Shown here in pieces: positions 8,981-16,939 of a DNA stretch of 49,415 bases (the first letter of the stretch is position 1; each line of letters begins with the position of its first letter). Source of the DNA: a virus; the IMG/VR virus record IMGVR_UViG_3300025872_000082, positions 1-49,415 of that record. One strand, written 5' to 3'. The notes below the pieces were generated by a model. That model was not told the origin of the DNA, searched no databases, and was given only the letters and a program-made list of their open reading frames with translations. The translations under genes and the position numbers were made by a program.

Positions 8981-9982
8981 ATGTTTATAGTCTTAGAAGG
9001 TGCAGACGCTTCAGGTAAGAGCACCCTTGCAGAAGAGATCAAAAGCCAACTTAAGCGAGCTAAGCCTGGCGCCGACGTAGAAGAGTTTCACAAAGGCAAG
9101 CCTGAAGAGCTTACCCGCAGGTGGGCACTTCATGAATACGCTGTAGCCATTGAAAGCATCGACTGGACGAGTCGTGTTGCCGTGTCAGATAGGTGGCACT
9201 GGGGCGAGGTAACATACGCGCCGATCAAGCGACCCGAGACGTGCAAGGACGAGTACGGTCTTCTTGGAGTAGCCGGCTGGCGCTGGGTAGAGCTATTCCT
9301 CGAGTCACGTGGAGTAGCGCAGTTCTGGGTTTATCAGCCTCTTGAGGTCATCACCGAAAGAATCAATAGTCGCGGCGATGACTTTGTCGATGCGCATGAA
9401 CTTGCCGGCATTCTCGATAGGTATGAGTTTGGGTACAACAAGGCGTATGGCGTAGAGCTAAAAGTCACCATACCAGACGGAATAAACTACGTTAAGTACG
9501 CCGCAGACGCTATAATTGACGCTGCGACAAAAAAGTCAAAGGCAGCGGAACCACTTTCTAAGTTCCCGATGTACATCGGACCAAGGTGGCCACATTCGCT
9601 TCTTATCGGCGACAAGAGAAATGACCCGACCGAGACGATTCTCCCGTTCATGCCTATCAACGGAAACTCAGGCGACTACCTTCTTTCGTCACTCCCTGAA
9701 GCAAGTTGGCGAGCCTGTGGCATCATCAACTCAGACGACTTTTCAGAAGACTCGCTGAACGATCTTTTAGAAGTCCTCGGTCAGCCAAAGATCGTAGCGC
9801 TTGGGAGACTGGCAGAAAAGAAAATTCGCCAGTGCGGCTTGGACGATGACAGGTACGTCGTTCTCCCGCACCCGCAGTACGTCAGAAGATTCCATCATCA
9901 GGACCGCTTCGAGTACGGGCAGGCGATTACAAGTTTTGTCTACAATAGAGATGAAAGGTACACGCATTGGATACTTCCATAA
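8981..9982 (+). CDS. Deoxynucleotide kinase fused to a UDG-like domain
   Basis: This is a 333-residue two-domain protein. Residues 1-190 form a thymidylate-kinase-like P-loop kinase with Walker A GADASGKST (7-15) and an SDRWHWGE segment matching the family DRxxxS-type motif. It would phosphorylate a deoxynucleoside monophosphate or possibly a modified base. Residues about 200-333 resemble the uracil-DNA glycosylase fold: LLIGDKRND, then FMPINGNSGDYLL, then IVALGRLAEKKI, then LPHPQYVRRFHH, in UDG-superfamily order. Classic UDG catalytic residues are not obvious, so this half may bind rather than cut. It is followed by an overlapping TS-family gene. A typical dTMP kinase is about 210 residues, so the C-terminal half is clearly extra. 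Confidence 0.75.
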   Translation: MFIVLEGADASGKSTLAEEIKSQLKRAKPGADVEEFHKGKPEELTRRWALHEYAVAIESIDWTSRVAVSDRWHWGEVTYAPIKRPETCKDEYGLLGVAGWRWVELFLESRGVAQFWVYQPLEVITERINSRGDDFVDAHELAGILDRYEFGYNKAYGVELKVTIPDGINYVKYAADAIIDAATKKSKAAEPLSKFPMYIGPRWPHSLLIGDKRNDPTETILPFMPINGNSGDYLLSSLPEASWRACGIINSDDFSEDSLNDLLEVLGQPKIVALGRLAEKKIRQCGLDDDRYVVLPHPQYVRRFHHQDRFEYGQAITSFVYNRDERYTHWILP

Positions 9983-10827
9983 AATCCATTCACATCGAGG
10001 ATGCTGTCAACGGGTACGTCGATCTTGTTAAGCACGTTCTTGACAACGGCAGACCGGCTTCTCCACGAGGTTTCAACACCTTAGAGATAGAAGATGCCGT
10101 CATTCACATTGACAATGTATTTGCTGCTCTCCCGCTTGGAGTTGGCCGCGGCACAGTGCCGGGCATTGGTGCCGTTGAGGCGTGTCAGCTTCTTGGTGGA
10201 GTAAGCACTCCAGAAACTGTCATCGCCGTCGGCCCGCAGTTTAAGAACTACGCTGAAGACAACGGAATATTTCATGGAGCGTATGGACGTAGAACAAACG
10301 GTCAGTACGACTACGCCATTGAAAAGCTGAAAAACGACCGAGACACTCGGCAGGCAGTTGTCACTATTTGGAACCCGGAATACGACAACCAAGAAGGCAA
10401 GAAAGACTACCCCTGCACGGTTCTTCATCAGTTTAGGATCAGAGATAACAAACTAAACATGAGCGTATACATGCGCTCGAACGACGTGTGGTTGGGTGCA
10501 GCGTATGACTTCTTCCAATTTACAAGGGTCCAACTTGCGATGTGCAGTGTGCTTGCTGTTGAGCCTGGTACATACGCTCATCATGTTGGGTCGTTGCACA
10601 TTTACGAATCAAATTATTCTGCGGCAGATAACCTCAAGAAGACCGACAACGTTGAGAACGTTCCGCCGATCTATGGCGATTCGTGGGACGAGGTGAAGGA
10701 TTCCGCGATAGCGATTCTTAACTCGGTGAAAGATCATAGCATACTAAATTCTCTTTCTCCGCAGGAGCGGTGGTATGCTAGTTCTATGATTACGGCGATC
10801 GAAAAGAACAAAAGAAAAGAGGCGTGA
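9967..10827 (+). CDS. Thymidylate synthase family enzyme, possibly dCMP hydroxymethylase
   Basis: This 286-residue protein transfers a one-carbon unit from methylene-tetrahydrofolate to C5 of a pyrimidine nucleotide. The TTG start follows AAAGG at 8 bases and overlaps the previous stop by 16 bases. Family residues visible are the nucleophile Cys150 (DYPCTVLHQF), the phosphate-binding RS at 170-171, and His211 and Tyr213. The position that is Asn177 in E. coli TS is Asp181 here (LGAAYDFFQF). In known enzymes Asn at this site selects dUMP, and Asp is the hallmark of T4 dCMP hydroxymethylase. The usual SRR phosphate motif reads TRQ. I therefore favour a dCMP-directed enzyme but cannot exclude dTMP synthesis. 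Confidence 0.85.
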   Translation: MDTSIKSIHIEDAVNGYVDLVKHVLDNGRPASPRGFNTLEIEDAVIHIDNVFAALPLGVGRGTVPGIGAVEACQLLGGVSTPETVIAVGPQFKNYAEDNGIFHGAYGRRTNGQYDYAIEKLKNDRDTRQAVVTIWNPEYDNQEGKKDYPCTVLHQFRIRDNKLNMSVYMRSNDVWLGAAYDFFQFTRVQLAMCSVLAVEPGTYAHHVGSLHIYESNYSAADNLKKTDNVENVPPIYGDSWDEVKDSAIAILNSVKDHSILNSLSPQERWYASSMITAIEKNKRKEA

Positions 10828-11015
10828 TGAGCGGCGACTGGGACGACGACTACTCCTCACCGATGAAGGAAGCCGCGGTAAGCATGCACGAGATGTACCT
10901 CACTCTGCGTGAAGCTGGTTTTTCTAGACGTGACGGGCTAGAGCTTATTGCAAAAATGCTAATCACAGGCATCGCAGAGGCCTCGATAGAAGACGACGAA
11001 GATGACGAAGATTGA
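10827..11015 (+). CDS. Small acidic hypothetical protein
   Basis: This protein has 62 residues from ATG 10827, which overlaps the preceding TGA by one base; a GTG three bases upstream is possible. The middle is a predicted amphipathic helix pair (AVSMHEMYLTLREAGF, LELIAKMLITGIAEA) and the tail is very acidic (EDDEDDED). It is translationally coupled on both sides to nucleotide metabolism genes. Function unknown. Confidence 0.6.
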   Translation: MSGDWDDDYSSPMKEAAVSMHEMYLTLREAGFSRRDGLELIAKMLITGIAEASIEDDEDDED

Positions 11016-11497
11016 TGAACGATACAAGACCGTCCTGGGATGAAACATGGCTTGCCATAGCCGAAACTATTGGCCTTAGGTCTCGTTGTTCTCGCGCGCA
11101 ACTTGGCGCCGTAATCGTTTCTAGAGAACAAAGAATATGCGCCACTGGGTACAACGGGCCTGCCGCCGATTGGCCTGAATCTGGGACGTGCAGCCAGTGG
11201 TGCCCAAGAGCACGAGGAGAGGCGCCGCTCGACAACATGTACGACGCTTGTCCAGCAATTCACGCTGAGGCGAACGCTCTACTGTACGTCGACCGTTCAA
11301 GCGTTGCCGGCGGGACGTTGTATGTGACAAGCGCTCCGTGTATGCAGTGCGCGAAACTGATAACGAACTCCGGACTTGCTCGAGTAGTCTGTAGACTGCG
11401 ATCAGCAGATCTCCACCGTAGGCCGTATGACGTGTTTGAGTATCTCAAGAAGTGTAAGATAGAGCTAACAGTAGTTAAGGACAACGACGTTGAGTGA
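11015..11497 (+). CDS. Deoxycytidylate (dCMP) deaminase
   Basis: This 160-residue zinc deaminase would convert dCMP to dUMP. The CDA-fold signature is complete: His83 and Glu85 in AIHAEANAL and the PCMQC zinc pair (Cys109, Cys112). The insert between the first strand and the HAE motif, with GYNGPAADWPESG and two extra cysteines, is the arrangement of dCMP deaminases rather than cytidine deaminases. It lies one base after the small acidic gene and overlaps the polymerase start by 8 bases. T4 carries the same activity next to its dCMP hydroxymethylase pathway, which fits the context here. Confidence 0.88.
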   Translation: MNDTRPSWDETWLAIAETIGLRSRCSRAQLGAVIVSREQRICATGYNGPAADWPESGTCSQWCPRARGEAPLDNMYDACPAIHAEANALLYVDRSSVAGGTLYVTSAPCMQCAKLITNSGLARVVCRLRSADLHRRPYDVFEYLKKCKIELTVVKDNDVE

Positions 11498-13313
11498 CAA
11501 CGATCTTTCGAACGTACAACTTCATCTTGTAGACAGTGTCGAGAAGGCGCAGAACTTTCTTCATTGGCTCGGGCAAAGAAGACCGTACAACGCTATCTCA
11601 GTAGATACGGAAACAGGTGAGCTACCGGGCAATCCACGAGATCATGCGCTATCACCGTGGCACGGCCGTCTTCGCCTCGTGCAGGTTGGCGACGGCGAAC
11701 AAGGGTGGTCTATCCCTTGGGACGAGTGGTCCGGAGTTTTCTACGAGGCCATGGACAAGTTTGATGGCCCACTGATTTGTCACAACATCGCATTCGAGGC
11801 TCGTTGGTTTGATGTTCAGTCTCGATGGGACATCCCATGGCACCGCGCTCACGACACGATGATCATGGCTCACGTTGTAGACCCGCTTGGGTCGGGGGCT
11901 CTTAAGCGTCTTGCAGCTCTTCACGTCGACAGCCGAGCCGTCGCTTTGCAGGAGACACTTGACGTTGAACTCGCTAAGAACGGTTGGACGTGGGGAACTG
12001 TCCCGACGAACTTCACTCCATATTGGTCATACGGTGCGCTTGACTGTGTTCTAACCACTCGTCTGTGGGAGATGTTCTACAAGCAGTGTGGACCAGAAGG
12101 TCCGTATCAGCGCGCGTACGAACTCGAGATGGCAACACGCAAGATCGTTACCCGCATGGAGATCAACGGCGCGCGTGTAGATCTTGACTACTCTCGAAGA
12201 AAGTATGACGAACTTACCGCATACACCGAGTCTGTAAAGAAGTGGGCACGTGACACGTATGGTGGAGTGTCTATCACCAGCAACGTTCAACTAGTTCGTT
12301 TGTTTGAATCGCTTGGCGCGGAGATTACAGAGTTTACTCCAACCGGACAGAAGTCTTGCACAAAGGATCAGTTGAAGATTCTTATGAGAGACGGGAACAC
12401 TGAAGTCTCGTCACTTGCAGACACAGTTCTTAAGCAGCGTAAGGCTGACAAACTTGCCGGAACATATTTCTCTAACTTTCTTACCGAGTCCATCGACGGT
12501 ATAGTTCACCCATCTGTGAAGACACTCGGCGCTCGTACATCGCGTATGTCGATCACCAATCCCGCGCTACAGACGTTGCCTAAGGGCGACGACGTAGTCC
12601 GTCGTGCGTTCATTCCTAAGGACAAGGATCACGTGATTATCACGAGCGACCTTGACCAGGTCGAGTTCCGCATGTTCGCCAGTCTGTCAAACGACAGCAA
12701 CCTAATCAATCTGTTCCACCTCGCCGATGCTACAGGCTCTGACCCGTTCACCGAGATCGGCCGTGAGGTGTACAACGACCCGACGATGCAGAAGTCTGAC
12801 AAGCGTCGAGGCCTCATCAAGAGCATGATCTACGGTCGTCTTTACGGAGCCGGCGTCGCAAAGCAGGCGTTGACCGCAGGAGTCGCCGAGATACAGATGA
12901 AGCAGACATCGGACGCGTTCGATAACAGATTCCCAGGAATGTCCTACTTCCAGAGACAGATAGAAGACATCGGGATGAGAAGACTGAAGGCTGAAGGTCA
13001 GGGGTACGTCTACACCTGGACAGGTCGTAGACTGCCGTGCGACGAAGGCAGAGTCTACACGCTGGTGAACTACCTCATTCAAGGTGGAGCTGCCGAGGTG
13101 TTCAAGTCAAATCTTGTAAAACTTGACCAGGCAGATCTTACAGAGATGCTGATCGTTCCGGTGCACGACGAAATCGTGCTACAGGCGCCCCGTGAGGACG
13201 CTGAGGAGATCAAGCAACTTGTCAAGCAGTGCATGACCACAACCGAGGGCTGGGCCGTGCCTCTTACCGCAGATGTAGACGGTCCGCTTGAGACCTGGGG
13301 CGACAAGTACTGA
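11490..13313 (+). CDS. polA: Family A DNA polymerase with 3'-5' exonuclease
   Basis: This is the replicative DNA polymerase, 607 residues, without the 5' nuclease domain of bacterial Pol I. Exonuclease motifs are DTETGE (near 39), HNIAFEARW (near 98) and YGALDCVLT (near 180). Polymerase motif A is DLDQVEFRM (near 387), motif B is KRRGLIKSMIYGRLYG (near 438) and motif C is VPVHDEIVLQ (near 556). The aromatic residue of motif B is Tyr, as in T7 polymerase, rather than the Phe of E. coli Pol I. Translation begins at TTG 11490 inside the end of the deaminase gene, with a TGATG overlap to the next gene. Confidence 0.95.
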   Translation: MSDNDLSNVQLHLVDSVEKAQNFLHWLGQRRPYNAISVDTETGELPGNPRDHALSPWHGRLRLVQVGDGEQGWSIPWDEWSGVFYEAMDKFDGPLICHNIAFEARWFDVQSRWDIPWHRAHDTMIMAHVVDPLGSGALKRLAALHVDSRAVALQETLDVELAKNGWTWGTVPTNFTPYWSYGALDCVLTTRLWEMFYKQCGPEGPYQRAYELEMATRKIVTRMEINGARVDLDYSRRKYDELTAYTESVKKWARDTYGGVSITSNVQLVRLFESLGAEITEFTPTGQKSCTKDQLKILMRDGNTEVSSLADTVLKQRKADKLAGTYFSNFLTESIDGIVHPSVKTLGARTSRMSITNPALQTLPKGDDVVRRAFIPKDKDHVIITSDLDQVEFRMFASLSNDSNLINLFHLADATGSDPFTEIGREVYNDPTMQKSDKRRGLIKSMIYGRLYGAGVAKQALTAGVAEIQMKQTSDAFDNRFPGMSYFQRQIEDIGMRRLKAEGQGYVYTWTGRRLPCDEGRVYTLVNYLIQGGAAEVFKSNLVKLDQADLTEMLIVPVHDEIVLQAPREDAEEIKQLVKQCMTTTEGWAVPLTADVDGPLETWGDKY

Positions 13314-13633
13314 TGAATCGCTACCTTGAAATGGCGCTTGGGGTCGCAGCGAAGAGCAAGTGCCGCCATAAGCACGGATGCGTCGTCGTAAGAAACGGAA
13401 AAATCGTCTCAACGTCGACAAACAAAAAGATCGGCGATCCGAAGACAGCGTGGCGGGTGTCTCATGTTCATGCTGAGTTTGCCGCTATCACCGCGGCAGG
13501 CAACCTGGCCGTCGGTTCTAACGTCTACGTTGCCAGAATTGCGGCAGACGGGTCGCCGGCTCCGTCAAAGCCGTGCAAGAAGTGCGAAAGTATACTACTA
13601 AGGTCGGGAGTGTCTAGGGTGGTTTGGACATGA
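13313..13633 (+). CDS. Small CDA-fold deaminase
   Basis: This 106-residue second deaminase has His53 and Glu55 in HVHAEFAAI and zinc ligands Cys88 and Cys91 in SKPCKKCE. It lacks the long insert of the dCMP deaminase two genes upstream, so its substrate may differ (free nucleoside, base, or modified nucleotide). It overlaps the polymerase stop by one base and the next gene by 4 bases. The length matches minimal single-domain members of the family. Confidence 0.75.
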   Translation: MNRYLEMALGVAAKSKCRHKHGCVVVRNGKIVSTSTNKKIGDPKTAWRVSHVHAEFAAITAAGNLAVGSNVYVARIAADGSPAPSKPCKKCESILLRSGVSRVVWT

Positions 13634-14094
13634 GGCTTATTCTTGCTGTAGACCCGGGGAAGAAGAGCGGTATCGCTACAATTTCCCATGAGAGTGGCCT
13701 AGAACCGCTCCTCTTGGCCTCCGGGGAGTTTCTTATGGAAGAATACCATAAGCCGATACTTGAGGCCATTCAAACGGCCAAAGAGACGGGCGCGAAGCTA
13801 GAAATTGTCTGCGAGAGGTTCACGATCAACGCTCAGACGGTGAAAAACTCACAGGCGCCGTTCAGCCTCGAGCAGATCGGTATTCTCAAGTATCTCATGC
13901 TTAGCAACGGCATAGATCCAAATACGTTGCTGTTTCAGTCTCCATCTGACGCAAAAAGAATGTTTGACAACACGGCTCTAAAGAAACTAGACTACTGGTA
14001 TCGCGGTGGAGAAGGTCACGCGCTTGACGCGATTAGACACGGGCTTCTGCGCTTAGTAAAGACAGGCTGGGCGCCAACTAGGCTGCTCGAGTAG
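13630..14094 (+). CDS. RuvC-like Holliday junction resolvase
   Basis: This 154-residue protein from ATG 13630 has an ATGA overlap with the deaminase. RNase H-fold acidic residues are visible: Asp8 in LAVDPGKKSG, Glu62 in IVCERF, and His130/Asp133 in EGHALDAIRH. This is the layout of phage RuvC-like nucleases that resolve branched DNA during replication or packaging. It ends the first replication transcription unit, with an 86-base intergenic region following. Confidence 0.82.
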   Translation: MRLILAVDPGKKSGIATISHESGLEPLLLASGEFLMEEYHKPILEAIQTAKETGAKLEIVCERFTINAQTVKNSQAPFSLEQIGILKYLMLSNGIDPNTLLFQSPSDAKRMFDNTALKKLDYWYRGGEGHALDAIRHGLLRLVKTGWAPTRLLE

Positions 14095-14122
14095 TCATAC
14101 TAAGAAAAAATTGCATGCGTGA

Positions 14123-14151
14123 AGACATTTCCGCTTAGTATGTGATACAGT
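14123..14151 (+). promoter_or_regulatory. Extended -10 promoter ahead of the SNF2 helicase gene
   Basis: The -10 TACAGT (14146-14151) is preceded by TGA, giving TGATACAGT, with AGACAT 17 bases upstream. The core ACATTTCCG, six bases, then ATGTGRTAMRGT is shared with the site at 45629-45655. The GTG start lies 29 bases downstream with AGAGG at 6 bases. Confidence 0.6.
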
Positions 14152-14180
14152 GACAGATAACGAACGACAAGAGGTATTGA

Positions 14181-15983
14181 GTGCCAGTTGATGTAGAACT
14201 TAGTGATTCGGGTGAGCATATCCGTATCGACACCGAATGGCGATACAAAGAGCTATGCAAAGGTATCCCGGGCGCGACATGGTCGGCCGCTGACAAAGCG
14301 TGGCGTGCACCACTTGGCTGGTCAACGTGCCTCGCTCTTCGGTCGGTGTTTAAGACCGAACTGCGCATCGGACCAAGACTTACAGAATGGGCTACAAACG
14401 AATTCAACGAGCGTGTTGCTCCGTGCAACGCGCTACGTGAGCTTGAGACAGCCGACGGTGACGAGGCATTGTTCCCACATCAGCGTGCTGGAGTAAAGTT
14501 CCTTGCCGCTGCGCGTCGCGCTCTTCTTGCTGATGAGCCGGGCCTTGGAAAGACAGCGCAGACGATCCGCGCATTGAAAGAACTAAAGGACAGAGGCGAG
14601 GAAGTGTTTCCTGCGCTCATCGTGTGCCCGAACACTCTGAAGAAAAACTGGAAGCGCGAGTTTGCGATGTGGTGGCCTGGAGTGAACGTTCAGGTTATCA
14701 GCGGATCAGCGACACAGCGCCGTAAGCAATTCGCCGAAGAAGACGTTGACGTATACGTCATCAACTGGGAGTCATTGCGCACTCACTCGCGTCTTGCCAG
14801 TTACGGATCTGTTGCGTTGGCGCGATGCGTTGAATGCGGCGGTCATGATGAGAAGGTTTCGGAAAACCGCTGTGAGGTGCACATTCGTGAACTCAATAAG
14901 ATCGACTTCAAGTCGGTAGTTGCTGACGAGATTCACCGTTCAAAGGAACCAAAGAGCAAGCAGACACGAGCGCTTTGGGCGGCAACAGGAAACGCAGACA
15001 TCCGTTTCGCGCTCACTGGTACGCCTATCGCCAATAACGTTCTTGATCTATGGCCGATTCTGCACTGGCTGTCGCCAAACGAATGGCCTAGCAAGACTCG
15101 TTGGATCGACCGCATGGTTGACACGATGTTGAACGCATTCGGTGGAATGATGGTGCTTGGAGTCAAGCCACACATGCACGACGAATTCTACGCGGCTATC
15201 AACCCGCGTATGCGCAGAATGCTCAAGGCAAAGGTTCTTCCATGGTTGCCACCTGTGATCAAGGAGCGCCGCGACGTAGAAATGTCTACTAAGCAGAAAA
15301 AGGCGTATGAACAGATGCGCGACGTCATGATCGCTCAGTTGGAAAGCGGTGAAGCGCTAACAGCGCCGAGCCCGCTAACTCAGGCTACACGGTTGTTGCA
15401 GTTCGCAAGTTCATACGCCGCGATCGATGTAGACGAGTTTACCGGAGAGATCGCCGTCAAACTGGCAGAGCCGTCGTGCAAGGTAGACGCGCTGATGGAC
15501 GACATTGAAAACGGCGACTTTGGAGATGATTCAGTCGCCGTGTGTGCGGTGTCTCGACAGCTCATCGAACTTCTTAGCGCCCGCCTTGAAAAGGCGAAGA
15601 TTCCTCACGGATTGATTACTGGCGCACAGACAGAGGAAGAACGCCAAAAGGCCATCGACGATTTTCAGAATGGCAGAATTAAGTGGATTCTTTTCACGGC
15701 GCAGGCCGGTGGAGTTGGCGTCACGTTGACTGCCGCGCGCAGACTGATCATGCTTCAGCGCCCGTGGTCACTGGTTGACTACAAACAGGCTCTCGACAGA
15801 GTTCACAGAATCGGTAGTGAGATCCACGACTCCATCGTGATCACAGACTACGTTACCGATGGGACGATTGAAGAGCGTGTCATTCAGGTTCTAGACACCA
15901 AGGCCGATAACTTCGAGCAGATCGTACGAGATAAGGACCAACTTCTCAAGATGTTGAGAGACGACAAGACAGGATCACTATGA
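14181..15983 (+). CDS. SNF2-family DNA helicase/translocase
   Basis: This 600-residue superfamily 2 ATPase has Walker A DEPGLGKTA (near 118-126), a DEAH-box variant VVADEIHRS (near 250), motif III LTGTPIANN (near 280), and the C-terminal QALDRVHRIGS (near 540) that marks SNF2 enzymes. Residues about 215-235 contain a Cys/His cluster (CVECGG then RCEVH) between motifs Ia and II, a likely zinc insertion. The first 85 residues resemble a HARP-like or substrate-binding N-terminal module, PGATWSAADKAWRAPLG. The GTG start has AGAGG at 6 bases. It probably remodels forks or drives recombination with the following nuclease and Sak4-like ATPase. Confidence 0.9.
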   Translation: MPVDVELSDSGEHIRIDTEWRYKELCKGIPGATWSAADKAWRAPLGWSTCLALRSVFKTELRIGPRLTEWATNEFNERVAPCNALRELETADGDEALFPHQRAGVKFLAAARRALLADEPGLGKTAQTIRALKELKDRGEEVFPALIVCPNTLKKNWKREFAMWWPGVNVQVISGSATQRRKQFAEEDVDVYVINWESLRTHSRLASYGSVALARCVECGGHDEKVSENRCEVHIRELNKIDFKSVVADEIHRSKEPKSKQTRALWAATGNADIRFALTGTPIANNVLDLWPILHWLSPNEWPSKTRWIDRMVDTMLNAFGGMMVLGVKPHMHDEFYAAINPRMRRMLKAKVLPWLPPVIKERRDVEMSTKQKKAYEQMRDVMIAQLESGEALTAPSPLTQATRLLQFASSYAAIDVDEFTGEIAVKLAEPSCKVDALMDDIENGDFGDDSVAVCAVSRQLIELLSARLEKAKIPHGLITGAQTEEERQKAIDDFQNGRIKWILFTAQAGGVGVTLTAARRLIMLQRPWSLVDYKQALDRVHRIGSEIHDSIVITDYVTDGTIEERVIQVLDTKADNFEQIVRDKDQLLKMLRDDKTGSL

Positions 15984-16939
15984 CAATCACTGAAACACCG
16001 GTGCAGCTTAACCGCGAGCCGCTAAGAATCTCAAACTCTGAGATTCAAACGTTTAAGGACTGCAGAAGAAAATGGTGGTTGAACTACTACCGTAGACTTC
16101 AGCCGCAGACTCAAAACTTTACGGGCGCTCTTGCGTTAGGCTCACGTGTTCACTCGGCGTTGGATATGTACTATTCAACAGGAACTCCACTGCTCGAGGC
16201 ATACGCTCACTTTGTGCAGCTCGACAAGAAGGCTCTTGTAGAGAGCTTCCGCGACACGATGGAACTCGAGACAGAAGCCGAGCTCGGTAGAATCATGCTC
16301 GAGGGATATCTCGACTGGGTCAACGAGAACGGCATCGACGCCGATCTTGAGATGATCTCGACAGAAGAAATCATCACGATGCCGATGTTCGAGGGCAGGG
16401 TAGAACTTCAAGGTAAACTTGACATGCGTGTTCGTCGCAAGGCAGACGGTGTGCGCATGTTCCGTGACTTCAAGACGGTCGGTGGTTCGTTCACAGAGTT
16501 CGCTGCTCTTGCTCACATGAACGAGCAGATCCTAACGTACATGCTTCTCGAGGCGGCGCAGAACAAAGAAGGCGAGCGCAGTGAAGGCGGTATCTTCACG
16601 ATGTTGAAGAAGGTCAAGCGTACAGCAAACGCAAAGCCGCCGTTCTACGATCAGATCGAGGTCAGACACAACACCTTCGCGTTGAGAGCGTTTTGGAACA
16701 GAATTCATGGTACTGTAGGCGACATGCTCGCTGTGCGAGACGCATTGGACGAAGGACAAGATCATCACTTCGTTGCATACCCTCGGCCAAGCCGAGATTG
16801 CAAGTGGAAGTGCCAGTTCTTTGCAGTATGCCCGTTGTTTGACGACGGTAGCGCTGCAGAGCACGCGATCGCCGAGCTGTATACGCAAGGTGATCCGTAT
16901 AAGTATTACGAATCAACAGAGATGAAAGGAAGTGAATGA
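15980..16939 (+). CDS. Cas4/RecB-like PD-(D/E)XK nuclease with Fe-S cysteines
   Basis: This 319-residue exonuclease candidate has nuclease core motifs GKLDMRV (near 147), RDFKTV (near 162) and QILTYM (near 180). Four cysteines (Cys28 in DCRRKWW, and Cys274, Cys278, Cys284 in CKWKCQFFAVC) are arranged as in Cas4 and AddB-type nucleases that hold a 4Fe-4S cluster. It overlaps the helicase by 4 bases and the Sak4-like gene by 4 bases, so the three form a recombination unit that could produce and pair 3' single-stranded ends. Confidence 0.88.
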   Translation: MTITETPVQLNREPLRISNSEIQTFKDCRRKWWLNYYRRLQPQTQNFTGALALGSRVHSALDMYYSTGTPLLEAYAHFVQLDKKALVESFRDTMELETEAELGRIMLEGYLDWVNENGIDADLEMISTEEIITMPMFEGRVELQGKLDMRVRRKADGVRMFRDFKTVGGSFTEFAALAHMNEQILTYMLLEAAQNKEGERSEGGIFTMLKKVKRTANAKPPFYDQIEVRHNTFALRAFWNRIHGTVGDMLAVRDALDEGQDHHFVAYPRPSRDCKWKCQFFAVCPLFDDGSAAEHAIAELYTQGDPYKYYESTEMKGSE

